From assembly GCF_050529585.1 (NCBI RefSeq), contig NZ_CP172882.1:372001-436000 (forward strand): a stretch of DNA of 64,000 bases, given 5' to 3'. This DNA comes from Enterococcus_D sp050529585 (lineage in GTDB: Bacteria > Bacillota > Bacilli > Lactobacillales > Enterococcaceae). This document shows, in pieces, positions 16,470-25,073 of this stretch (positions are counted from its first letter, which is position 1; every line of letters begins with the position of its first letter). Position numbers and translations under genes: made by a program. The notes beneath the pieces were generated by a model. The model was given only the letters and a program-made list of their open reading frames with translations. It did no database searches and had not been told where the DNA came from.

Positions 16470-16512
16470 TTGACAAGAAAGCGCATTCTTGCTATTGTAG
16501 ATGTACGGACAA
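16470..16512 (+). promoter_or_regulatory. araR promoter with AraR operator and spacer palindrome
   Basis: -35 TTGACA (16470-16475), 17 bases, -10 TATTGT (16493-16498) preceded by TGC. ATGTACGGACAA at 16501-16512 matches 10 of 12 core positions of the known AraR operator TTGTACGTACAA and covers the start point, so araR is probably self-repressed. The spacer holds CAAGAA-AGCGCA-TTCTTG (16474-16491), which resembles a cre (11 of 14). Confidence 0.75.
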
Positions 16513-16533
16513 CTTTTGAAAGATGTGATTAAA

Positions 16534-17616
16534 TTGGCTAATAAGTACGAACAACTAGCGGATATTCTACGTGAACATATTCGTTTGGGCACCTATCAAG
16601 AAGGTGATGCTATTCCTTCTGAAGCGGCATTACAAGAAGAATTTCAATTTAGTCGGCATACCGTACGACAAGCAATTGCTGTCCTTGTCAATGAAGGCTA
16701 TTTGCGAAAAGAACGTGGATCTGGCACGTATGTATCAAAACCAGCTAACCAGAATCAATCTAGCCGCAAAACGATTGGCATCATTATGACGTATTTGTCG
16801 GATTATATTTTTCCATCGATCATGCGGGGCGTTGAGCAATCCTTGAGAGAGCAAGGCTATTCATTGCTGCTAGGATCGACCAATAATGATCATCAGCAAG
16901 AACGTGCGTGTTTGCAGCAAATGATGGATCAAGGCGTAGACGGGTTGATCGTAGAACCTACTAAGAGCAATCAATATAATCCTAACTTGGCTTATTACGC
17001 AGCGTTGAAAGAAAGCGGCATTCCTGTCGTTATGATCAATGCCTACTATGAGGAATTGGAATTACCGCATATTTGTGTCAATGATACAAAATCTGGGTTT
17101 TTGGCAACAGATTATTTACTGCAACAAGGACATTCGCGGTTAATGATGATCACTAAGATAGATGATTTGCAAGGAAAATATCGGTTGAAAGGATTTGTCA
17201 AAGCCTTGACCAACGCCAAATGCTCCTTTGAGGCTGAGGATGTATTGACGTTTACGACAGAAACGAAGGAAACAGTGATCAAGCAAGCAGTGGCGCAATT
17301 GGTTGAAGCAGCCAATCAAGTGACAGGAGTCGTCTGTTATAACGATGAGATTGCCCAGCGTTTGATCCAAGAACTGACTGCTGCTGGAAAATCAGTTCCG
17401 GAAGATTTTTCGATCACGGGCAATGACGACTCTCCGTTAAGTACGCTATCTGTCCCGACGATCACGACACTGACCCATCCGAAAGAAGCCATGGGGACAT
17501 TGGCTGCGCAATGGGTTATTGCAGGAAACACCGCGGATTCAGATGCGTTTTATTTTGAACCGGACTTGATCGTCCGTCATTCAGCAACCAATCTTAAAAA
17601 GCATAAAGGAGTGTAA
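16534..17616 (+). CDS. araR: Arabinose operon repressor AraR (GntR head, LacI-type effector domain)
   Basis: Chimeric regulator of about 360 residues: a GntR winged helix (about 1-70; AIPSEAALQEEFQFSRHTVRQAI) joined to a LacI/PBP-like domain (TIGIIMTYLSDYIFPSIMRGVE to the end). This layout is diagnostic of AraR, which releases DNA on binding L-arabinose. The frame is open from an ATG at 16501, but that ATG lies within the start point and AraR operator. TTG 16534 gives LANKYEQLADIL, which aligns with known AraR N-termini; GTG 16525 is another option. The gene leads the araR-araB-araD-araA operon, only 5 bases before araB. Confidence 0.9.
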   Translation: MANKYEQLADILREHIRLGTYQEGDAIPSEAALQEEFQFSRHTVRQAIAVLVNEGYLRKERGSGTYVSKPANQNQSSRKTIGIIMTYLSDYIFPSIMRGVEQSLREQGYSLLLGSTNNDHQQERACLQQMMDQGVDGLIVEPTKSNQYNPNLAYYAALKESGIPVVMINAYYEELELPHICVNDTKSGFLATDYLLQQGHSRLMMITKIDDLQGKYRLKGFVKALTNAKCSFEAEDVLTFTTETKETVIKQAVAQLVEAANQVTGVVCYNDEIAQRLIQELTAAGKSVPEDFSITGNDDSPLSTLSVPTITTLTHPKEAMGTLAAQWVIAGNTADSDAFYFEPDLIVRHSATNLKKHKGV

Positions 17617-17621
17617 TTCAG

Positions 17622-19214
17622 ATGACAGAGCATATGCAACAAGCCATCAAAGAAGGACGGACCTCGTTAGGGATCGAATTAGGGTCAACGCGCATCAAAG
17701 CAGTGTTGATCGATGATCATTTTCAAACGATTGCCTCTGGTAGTTTTGAATGGGAAAATCAATTGGCAGATGGGATTTGGACATACAGCATGGATGCTGT
17801 ATGGCAAGGGCTGCAAGCCAGTTACCAGGCACTAAAGCAAGCAGTCCAAGAGGAATATGGGCTGACATTGACCAAAATCGGAACGATCGGCTTTTCAGCA
17901 ATGATGCACGGTTATCTGGCATTTGATGCACAGGATCATCTGTTAGTACCATTTCGGACATGGCGCAACGCAATCACGGAAGATGCGGAAGAACAACTGA
18001 CCGCATTGTTTCAATACACGATTCCGCAACGCTGGAGTATTGCCCATTTATATCAAGCCATCTTGAACCAAGAAAGCCATGTCGCTGATATTGCTTTCTT
18101 TACTACACTGGCAGGATATGTCCATTGGCAATTGACTGGTGAAAAAGTGATTGGGATCGGTGATGCATCGGGCATGTTTCCAATCGACAGTCACACGAAA
18201 GATTTTGATGAAACCAAATTGGCACAATTTGACGCCCAAATTGCAGAATTTGATTATCCATGGCAAGTAAGAGAGCTATTGCCGCAAGTCCTTGTTGCAG
18301 GAACTACGGCAGGTACCTTGACAGCAGCAGGTGCTTTGAAGCTAGATCCATCCGGCAATCTGCAAGCCGGCATCCCGTTATGTCCGCCAGAAGGCGATGC
18401 AGGAACTGGGATGGTGGCAACAAATAGTGTGGCACCGAAAACTGGAAATGTTTCAGCAGGTACGTCAGCATTCGCGATGATTGTATTAGAAGAACCGTTG
18501 AAACAAGTTCATCCTGAAATCGACATGGTCACCACACCAGCAGGTGATTTGGTGGCGATGGTTCATACCAACAATTGCACTTCTGAAATCAATGCTTGGG
18601 TCAAGCTGTTTAAAGAATTTACATCGGCTGCGGGGATCGATTATTCAGTTGAAGAGATTTTTGCACTCTTGTTCAACGAAGCGTTGAAAGGCGATCCATC
18701 TTGTGGCGGGTTGCTCTCTTATGGCTACTATTCTGGAGAGAATATTACCAAAATCGCGGAAGGACGGCCACTTTTTGTCCGCTCTCCTGATAGCGCATTC
18801 ACGCTGCCGAACTTCATGCGTATGCATCTGTACAGTGCTTTTGGTGCTATGAAGATCGGTATGAAAATCCTTGAAGCTGAAGATGTAGCAATCGAACGGA
18901 TCGTGGGTCATGGCGGTATTTTCAAGACACCTGAAGTTGCACAACGTATGTTGGCCGCAGTGATGGAAGCCCCTGTCACAGTAATGGAAACTGCTGGTGA
19001 GGGCGGTGCATGGGGAATAGCACTTCTTGCTGAATACCTACGCCAATCCGACCACCAGACACTGGATGTCTTTTTGAATGAAGTCGTTTTCCAAGATGAT
19101 ACAGGCACAACGTTGGCACCATTGCCGGCTGACATTGAAGGATTTCAACTATTCGTTGATCGCTATCAAGCTGGCCTGCCAATCGAACAAGCCGCTATTG
19201 ATCATCTTATTTAA
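17622..19214 (+). CDS. araB: L-ribulokinase (FGGY family)
   Basis: A 530-residue FGGY sugar kinase that phosphorylates L-ribulose to L-ribulose 5-phosphate with ATP. The N-terminal phosphate loop is LGIELGSTRIKAVLID; the C-terminal half has PEGDAGTGMVATNSV, GNVSAGTSAFAM and VGHGGIFKTPEVAQRM, the ATP-binding signature. The sequence differs from classical E. coli or B. subtilis AraB and belongs to the form common in lactic acid bacteria, so the substrate rests on its place between araR and araD. It could act on a related ketose in principle. Confidence 0.85.
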   Translation: MTEHMQQAIKEGRTSLGIELGSTRIKAVLIDDHFQTIASGSFEWENQLADGIWTYSMDAVWQGLQASYQALKQAVQEEYGLTLTKIGTIGFSAMMHGYLAFDAQDHLLVPFRTWRNAITEDAEEQLTALFQYTIPQRWSIAHLYQAILNQESHVADIAFFTTLAGYVHWQLTGEKVIGIGDASGMFPIDSHTKDFDETKLAQFDAQIAEFDYPWQVRELLPQVLVAGTTAGTLTAAGALKLDPSGNLQAGIPLCPPEGDAGTGMVATNSVAPKTGNVSAGTSAFAMIVLEEPLKQVHPEIDMVTTPAGDLVAMVHTNNCTSEINAWVKLFKEFTSAAGIDYSVEEIFALLFNEALKGDPSCGGLLSYGYYSGENITKIAEGRPLFVRSPDSAFTLPNFMRMHLYSAFGAMKIGMKILEAEDVAIERIVGHGGIFKTPEVAQRMLAAVMEAPVTVMETAGEGGAWGIALLAEYLRQSDHQTLDVFLNEVVFQDDTGTTLAPLPADIEGFQLFVDRYQAGLPIEQAAIDHLI

Positions 19215-19232
19215 CAGAAAGAAGGGATATAT

Positions 19233-19931
19233 GTGCTAGAACAACTAAAAGAAGAAGTGTTTCAAGCCAATTTGGAATTGCCAAAACAAGGATTGATCAA
19301 GTACACCTGGGGAAATGTGTCAGCGGTCGACCGAGAACGTGGACTATTTGTGATCAAACCCAGTGGCGTGGACTATGAATCTATGCAAGCCAGTGACATG
19401 GTGGTTTGCGACTTTGATGGAAATATAGTCGAGGGTCAGATGAACCCGTCTTCTGATACACCCACGCATGCCGTTTTATACAAAGCATTTCCTGAAATCG
19501 GCGGAATCGTCCATACCCATTCCACATGGGCAACTAGCTGGGCGCAAGCCGGTATTGATTTGCCAGCAATGGGCACGACCCATGCGGATACATTTTATGG
19601 CGCGGTGCCATGTGCACGATTTTTGACCCAAAAAGAAATTGATGATGGCTATGAAACGGAAACCGGCAACGTTATTGTTGAGACTTTCAATGAACGTGGC
19701 ATCCAACCACTTGAGATCCCGGGGGTTTTATTGCATGGACACGGACCTTTTACTTGGGGGAAAGATGCCAAGTCAGCGGTGATGAATGCCGTTGTATTAG
19801 AGGAAGTGGCCAAAATGAATGTGATCACCAGACAGCTCAATAGTTATGCTGCAGAGTTGCCGCAACGGATTTTGGATAAACATTATTTACGAAAACACGG
19901 AAAAAACGCCTATTACGGGCAAAATAATTAA
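19233..19931 (+). CDS. araD: L-ribulose-5-phosphate 4-epimerase
   Basis: A 232-residue class II aldolase-fold enzyme that converts L-ribulose 5-phosphate to D-xylulose 5-phosphate. Zinc ligands appear in VHTHSTWATSWAQAG (about residues 93-97) and LLHGHGPFTWG (about 170). GNVSAVDRERGLFVIKPSGVDYE is the family's substrate-binding start. Translation begins at GTG 19233, with GAAGGG 6 bases upstream; an overlapping ATG at 19231 runs into a stop after one codon. It lies 18 bases after araB and 17 before araA. Confidence 0.96.
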   Translation: MLEQLKEEVFQANLELPKQGLIKYTWGNVSAVDRERGLFVIKPSGVDYESMQASDMVVCDFDGNIVEGQMNPSSDTPTHAVLYKAFPEIGGIVHTHSTWATSWAQAGIDLPAMGTTHADTFYGAVPCARFLTQKEIDDGYETETGNVIVETFNERGIQPLEIPGVLLHGHGPFTWGKDAKSAVMNAVVLEEVAKMNVITRQLNSYAAELPQRILDKHYLRKHGKNAYYGQNN

Positions 19932-19948
19932 GAAGGAGCAAAAAAACA

Positions 19949-21373
19949 ATGTTAGAAATTGGGAAAAAAGAATTTTGGTTTGTCGTAGGTTCGCAACATT
20001 TATATGGAGAAGAAGCCTTGAATGAGGTCAAAGCCCATGCAGATGAAATGGTCAACTATTTAAATGACAGTGGTACGTTGCCTTATCCAGTCGTCTTGCA
20101 AGAATTAGCTGTAACGGCAGATACGATCACCAAGATTATGAAAGAAGTCAATTACCGAGATGAAGTAGCTGGTGTGATCACTTGGATGCATACTTTTTCA
20201 CCTGCGAAGATGTGGATTCGCGGTACCAAATTATTGCAAAAACCATTGCTTCATTTAGCAACACAATACAATGAAAGCATTCCGTGGGAAACGATCGATA
20301 TGGACTTTATGAACTTGAATCAAGCAGCTCATGGTGATCGAGAATATGGTTTTATCAATGCTCGTTTGAAAAAACAAAACAAAATCGTTGTCGGTTATTG
20401 GAGAAATGAAAAAATCCAAAAAGAAATCGCGGCTTGGATGGATACAGCTGTGGCCTACAATGAAAGTTTCCAAATCAAAGTTGCTCGTTTTGGTGACAAC
20501 ATGCGTAATGTGGGTGTTACTGAAGGGGATAAAGTTGAAGCACAGATTCAATTTGGCTGGACAGTCGATTACTTTGGGATTGGTGATTTGGTTCAGTACA
20601 TCGATGCTGTGACCGATGAAGAAGTATCTGCGCTATTTACAGAATATCGTGACTTATACGATTTTGATTATGGTGATTATGACCATCAAAAATGGGAAGA
20701 TCATGTCAAAGTCCAAGCCAAACAAGAAATCGGCTTGCGTCGCTTCTTGGAGGCAGGAGGTTACACAGCGTTCACAACCAACTTCGAAGACTTGTACGGC
20801 ATGCAGCAATTACCTGGATTGGCTGTGCAGCGTTTAATGGCAGAAGGTTATGGCTTTGCGGGTGAAGGTGACTGGAAAACTGCTGCCATTGATCGCTTAA
20901 TGAAAATCATGGCACACAATCAAGCAACAGGCTTCATGGAAGACTATACGTATGAATTAGCAGAAGGCAAGGAAGCCATCTTGCAATCTCATATGATGGA
21001 AGTCGATCCTGTTTTGGCAGTCAATAAACCCAAAATCGTGGTTTCGCCTTTATCAATGGGGGATCGTGAAGATCCAGCACGTTTGGTGTTCGATGGTCAA
21101 GGAGGCGCCGGTGTTGTCGTGTCAATGGCTGATTTTGGCACCCATTACAAACTGCTGATCAATGAAGTCGATGCGTTTGAACCAACAGAAGAAGCACCTA
21201 AATTACCAGTGGCGCGCGTTATGTGGACGCCACGGCCAAACTTCCATGAAGGAATCAAGCAATGGATCGAAACGGGTGGCGGCCACCACACTGTGGTATC
21301 TCTCGTATTAACATCTGATCAAATTGAAACATGGGCCAAACTGGTTGGCTTAGACTATGTAACGATCAAATAA
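19949..21373 (+). CDS. araA: L-arabinose isomerase
   Basis: A 474-residue enzyme that interconverts L-arabinose and L-ribulose with a divalent metal, often manganese. Full-length and intact. Conserved catalytic segments are TNFEDLYGM, GYGFAGEGDWK (metal-binding Glu), QSHMMEVDP (metal His) and TGGGHHTV (metal His). The N-terminus LEIGKKEFWFVVGSQHLYGEE is typical. AAGGAG lies upstream. It is the last gene of the ara operon before a terminator at 21381. Confidence 0.97.
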   Translation: MLEIGKKEFWFVVGSQHLYGEEALNEVKAHADEMVNYLNDSGTLPYPVVLQELAVTADTITKIMKEVNYRDEVAGVITWMHTFSPAKMWIRGTKLLQKPLLHLATQYNESIPWETIDMDFMNLNQAAHGDREYGFINARLKKQNKIVVGYWRNEKIQKEIAAWMDTAVAYNESFQIKVARFGDNMRNVGVTEGDKVEAQIQFGWTVDYFGIGDLVQYIDAVTDEEVSALFTEYRDLYDFDYGDYDHQKWEDHVKVQAKQEIGLRRFLEAGGYTAFTTNFEDLYGMQQLPGLAVQRLMAEGYGFAGEGDWKTAAIDRLMKIMAHNQATGFMEDYTYELAEGKEAILQSHMMEVDPVLAVNKPKIVVSPLSMGDREDPARLVFDGQGGAGVVVSMADFGTHYKLLINEVDAFEPTEEAPKLPVARVMWTPRPNFHEGIKQWIETGGGHHTVVSLVLTSDQIETWAKLVGLDYVTIK

Positions 21374-21380
21374 CCAAGTT

Positions 21381-21409
21381 AACTGGCAGGATTTTCTTGC
21401 CAGTTTTTT
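21381..21409 (+). terminator. Terminator after araA
   Basis: AACTGGCA (21381-21388) pairs with TGCCAGTT (21398-21405), followed by T6. Confidence 0.9.
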
Positions 21410-21441
21410 ATTGTCTGCAATGGGCGCCAAAATCAGCAAAA

Positions 21442-21470
21442 TTGACTTTTATTTCCCCCACGCATAGACT
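21442..21470 (+). promoter_or_regulatory. Candidate xfp promoter
   Basis: TTGACT (21442-21447), 17 bases, TAGACT (21465-21470), located after the araA terminator. It implies that phosphoketolase can be expressed separately from the ara operon. No AraR operator or cre is evident here. Confidence 0.6.
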
Positions 21471-21509
21471 TTTACTTATAAAGAACAAGTACCAAGAAGG
21501 AGGAGCAAC

Positions 21510-23876
21510 ATGACGAATCAATTTGAAACAAAAGACTATTTTTCCAAAATGAATGCGTGGTGGCGTGCAGCCAATTACTTGTCTGTTGGTCAAATTTATC
21601 TGAAAGACAATCCCTTGTTGCGTAGACCGATCGAAGAAAATGATTTGAAAGTGCATCCGATTGGACACTGGGGCACGATCGCCGGCCAAAATTTTATTTA
21701 TACGCATTTGAACCGGGTCATCAACAAGTATGACTTGAATATGTTTTATATCGAAGGTCCTGGTCATGGTGGGCAAGTGATGGTATCCAATGCTTATCTA
21801 GATGGCAGTTATACAGAAATTTATCCGCAAGCGACCCAAGACGAAGCCGGCATGCAGCATTTGTTCAAAACCTTTTCTTTCCCAGGTGGGATCGCATCCC
21901 ATGCCGCGCCGGAAACGCCAGGTTCGATCCATGAAGGCGGCGAGCTAGGCTACTCGATTTCTCATGGCGTTGGTGCGATATTAGACAATCCTGATGTGAT
22001 TGCCGCCGTAGTGGTGGGTGATGGTGAAGCAGAAACCGGACCATTAGCAGGCAGTTGGTTTTCGAATACGTTTATCAATCCAGTGAATGATGGTGCCGTA
22101 CTCCCGATTTTACATTTGAATGGTGCCAAGATCGCCAATCCGACGATTTTAGCCCGTAAGAGCGATGAAGAGCTAAAACAATATTTTGAAGGCATGGGAT
22201 GGATGCCCTATTTTGTTGAAGGAGATGATCCTGAAGCGGTGCATCCGCAAATGGCGCAACAGATGGATAAAGCCATCGAAACCATCCAATCCATCCAAAG
22301 CAATGCCCGCAAGCAGCCTGCCGATCAAGCAACGATGCCAAAATGGCCGGTATTGATCGTACGAACCCCTAAAGGCTGGACTGGCCCAAAAGTTTGGGAT
22401 GGCGAACCAATCGAAGGTGGTTTTAGAGCCCATCAAGTACCGATACCAGTTGATGCCCATCATATGGACCATGTTGATGCGTTGACTGATTGGCTGCAAT
22501 TTTATGGTCCAGACGACTTGTTTGACGCGCAAGGCAGAATCAAAGCTGAGATCCAAGCGTTGGCACCTCAAGGCCTTAAACGGATGGCGCTTAATCCTAT
22601 CACCAATGGCGGGATCGATCCGCAGCCGTTGCGGATGCCAAAATGGCAAGAACATGCGATTGCTATTGATACCCCAGGGGCAGTCACAGCGCAAGACATG
22701 ATGGTTTTTGGTCAATTTGCTCGAGATATCATCACTGAAAACCCAGATAATTTTCGGATATTTGGTCCGGATGAAGCCAAATCTAATCGATTGAATCATG
22801 TGTTTGACGTTACGAACCGCCAGTGGTTAGAAGCCATACATCCTGATTATGATGAGTGGTTATCCTCTGTTGGCCGAGTCATCGATTCACAGTTGTCTGA
22901 ACATCAAGCAGAAGGGTTTCTTGAAGGGTATGTGTTGACCGGCAGACATGGCTTTTTTGCCAGCTATGAATCATTCTTGCGGGTAGTGGACTCTATGATC
23001 ACGCAACACTTTAAATGGCTGCGTAAAGCCAATGATTTGGATTGGCGCAATCCTTATCCATCACTGAATCTGATTGCTTCATCTACAGTGTTTCAACAAG
23101 ATCATAATGGCTATACACATCAAGATCCAGGGATCATGACCCATATTGCTGAAAAGAAAGCCGCTTTTGTGCGGGTCTATTTACCAGCGGATGCCAATAG
23201 TTTGATGGCTGTCATGGATGATACATTGCAAACGCAAAATCAAATCAATTTGGTGGTTTCTTCCAAACACCCGCGTCCGCAATTTTATTCAGCGCAAGAA
23301 GCGGAAATATTGGTTAAAGACGGTTTGAAAATCATTGATTGGGCATCGACAAGCCATGAAGAAGAGCCAGATATCGTGATTGCTGCGGCTGGTACTGAAC
23401 CCAATTTAGAAGCATTGGCTGCCGTATCGATTTTAGCCGAGGCATTCCCTGACTTGAAGATCCGGTTTATCAATGTCGTCGATCTGCTGAAGCTCCGTCG
23501 TCCTGAAGTAGATGAACGGGGATTAAGCGATGCAGAATTTGAGGCGTACTTTACGAAAGACAAACCAATTCTTTTTGCCTTTCATGGATATGAAGGGTTG
23601 ATCAGAGATATTTTCTTTGGACGAGAAAATCAACAGATCCATATTCATGGCTATCGTGAAAATGGCGATATCACTACACCTTTTGACATGCGGATCCTAT
23701 CTGAATTGGATCGTTTCCATTTGGCCAAAGATGCCGCTGAATGGGTCTATGGTGCGGATGCTGCCGATTTTGCACAAAAAATGGCAGACACCGTGCAATA
23801 CCACCATGACTTTATTCGTGAAAATGGTTATGATATCGCGGAAGTTGAAGAGTGGACTTGGAAACCATTGCGATAA
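21510..23876 (+). CDS. xfp: Xylulose-5-phosphate (fructose-6-phosphate) phosphoketolase
   Basis: A 788-residue thiamine-diphosphate enzyme that cleaves D-xylulose 5-phosphate with phosphate into acetyl phosphate and glyceraldehyde 3-phosphate. It is the key step of heterolactic pentose use. Visible motifs include GPGHGGQ (family signature), the ThDP loop VVGDGEAETGPLAGSW, SHGVGAILDNPDV, and the C-terminal SKHPRPQFYS and GTEPNLEALAAVSIL. Length is as expected. AGGAGG precedes the ATG. Its position just after araA ties L-arabinose catabolism to the phosphoketolase route; activity on fructose 6-phosphate cannot be judged. Confidence 0.96.
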   Translation: MTNQFETKDYFSKMNAWWRAANYLSVGQIYLKDNPLLRRPIEENDLKVHPIGHWGTIAGQNFIYTHLNRVINKYDLNMFYIEGPGHGGQVMVSNAYLDGSYTEIYPQATQDEAGMQHLFKTFSFPGGIASHAAPETPGSIHEGGELGYSISHGVGAILDNPDVIAAVVVGDGEAETGPLAGSWFSNTFINPVNDGAVLPILHLNGAKIANPTILARKSDEELKQYFEGMGWMPYFVEGDDPEAVHPQMAQQMDKAIETIQSIQSNARKQPADQATMPKWPVLIVRTPKGWTGPKVWDGEPIEGGFRAHQVPIPVDAHHMDHVDALTDWLQFYGPDDLFDAQGRIKAEIQALAPQGLKRMALNPITNGGIDPQPLRMPKWQEHAIAIDTPGAVTAQDMMVFGQFARDIITENPDNFRIFGPDEAKSNRLNHVFDVTNRQWLEAIHPDYDEWLSSVGRVIDSQLSEHQAEGFLEGYVLTGRHGFFASYESFLRVVDSMITQHFKWLRKANDLDWRNPYPSLNLIASSTVFQQDHNGYTHQDPGIMTHIAEKKAAFVRVYLPADANSLMAVMDDTLQTQNQINLVVSSKHPRPQFYSAQEAEILVKDGLKIIDWASTSHEEEPDIVIAAAGTEPNLEALAAVSILAEAFPDLKIRFINVVDLLKLRRPEVDERGLSDAEFEAYFTKDKPILFAFHGYEGLIRDIFFGRENQQIHIHGYRENGDITTPFDMRILSELDRFHLAKDAAEWVYGADAADFAQKMADTVQYHHDFIRENGYDIAEVEEWTWKPLR

Positions 23877-23894
23877 ATCAAATCATCAAAATAG

Positions 23895-23935
23895 TCATGG
23901 CCTTTCATTTATAGGAAAGGCCATGATTATTTGTT
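23895..23935 (+). terminator. Hairpin after xfp
   Basis: TCATGGCCTTTC (23895-23906) pairs with GAAAGGCCATGA (23915-23926), then a T-rich but interrupted tail. Confidence 0.8.
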
Positions 23936-24032
23936 ATTGTCAGCCTTTGATCAACAGCTGAATAAAAAAATGTGAACAAACAGGCGATTCGTTGAGGGGG
24001 GAATTCTATCAAATCTCAGGCAAGCAGCTGGT

Positions 24033-24956
24033 TTAATCAAAAATCGTAAAGCCGTAATTTCGGATATGCTGCTTGAGCAATGTCAGATATTCTTGCGCTA
24101 TCTCACTCAGCTCCATTTTCTTATGTTTTAAATAGCCTAGTGTCATCGAATCTTCGACAGCGAGGGGGATCGCGACGATTTTTTCATCATTGAGTTCACT
24201 ACTGATGATACCTGAACTGATAGTATAGCCATTCAATCCTACCATCAGATTAAAAATCGTGGCGCGGTCACTGATACGAATATGTTTTTTGCGTTGCAAA
24301 GTACTCAAAATTTCCTCCGAAAAGTAAAAAGAGTTGGTTTCGCCTTGTTCATAAGATAGATACGTATAGTCTGCTAAATCAGCCAATGTGATGGCTGATT
24401 TTTTGGTCAATGGATTGTTTCGACCAACAAAGACGTGGGGGCGTGCTTCAAACAAAGGAATAAATTGCAAGTCTTTTTCGCTGATCAAGCGTTGCAAGAC
24501 CGTTTTATTGAAATCATTGAGATAAATGACGCCTAGTTCACTCTTAAAAGTCTGAATATCATCCAAAACATTTTGGGTTTGGGTTTCTCGCAGGGTAAAT
24601 TGAAATTCATCTTCGCCGATGCGTTTGACCAGTTCGACAAAAGCATGTACGACAAAGGCATAATGCTGGGCAGATACACTAAATACATGTTTCCTGGCAG
24701 TATCTTTGCGAAAACGTTCGTCTAACAAATTGACCTGATCTAATATGTTGCGGGCATAGTTGATAAACGCACGACCTTCATCGGTCAATGTGACTCCTAG
24801 TTTGCTTCGATAAAAAAGCTGCAGGTCATACTCTTTTTCTAACTCTTTCATGGCTTGTGATAAAGAGGGCTGACTGATAAATAATTGTTTTGCAGCTTCG
24901 TTGAAAGAGCCGGTTTCCACGATTTTTTCTAAATACTCTAGTTGTTGGATGCGCAT
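24033..24956 (-). CDS. LysR family transcriptional regulator
   Basis: A standard 307-residue LysR regulator. The N-terminal winged helix (MRIQQLEYLEKIVETGSFNEA, then SQPSLSQAMKELEKEY) is followed by a substrate-binding effector domain. It is divergent from a MetE-like gene with a 117-base gap containing TATAGG/CCTATA palindromes, which resemble the TATAG-based boxes of methionine/cysteine LysR regulators (MtaR/CmbR group) in Lactobacillales. A role in sulfur amino-acid control is therefore inferred. AGAGGAG lies 7 bases before its ATG. Confidence 0.88.
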   Translation of the reverse strand: MRIQQLEYLEKIVETGSFNEAAKQLFISQPSLSQAMKELEKEYDLQLFYRSKLGVTLTDEGRAFINYARNILDQVNLLDERFRKDTARKHVFSVSAQHYAFVVHAFVELVKRIGEDEFQFTLRETQTQNVLDDIQTFKSELGVIYLNDFNKTVLQRLISEKDLQFIPLFEARPHVFVGRNNPLTKKSAITLADLADYTYLSYEQGETNSFYFSEEILSTLQRKKHIRISDRATIFNLMVGLNGYTISSGIISSELNDEKIVAIPLAVEDSMTLGYLKHKKMELSEIAQEYLTLLKQHIRNYGFTIFD

Positions 24957-24971
24957 AATGAACTCCTCTGT

Positions 24972-25024
24972 TATAGGTATAGCCTATAGTATATATAAGT
25001 TTATAAGTATTATCTATAGTATAG
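24972..25024. promoter_or_regulatory. LysR-type operators between regulator and MetE-like gene
   Basis: TATAGG-TATAG-CCTATA (24972-24988) is a 17-base inverted repeat with the T-N11-A layout of LysR boxes. CTATA-G-TATAG (25014-25024) is a second palindrome nearer the MetE-like gene. Confidence 0.65.
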
Positions 25025-25073
25025 GATGTTTGCTAGAATAAATCTAACAATTTTGCATAGGGGGAAAAATAAT

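Noticed and set aside
22173..22799. 208-codon minus-strand frame opposite xfp
   Set aside because: Long because of base composition in a conserved gene; no domain or start signal.
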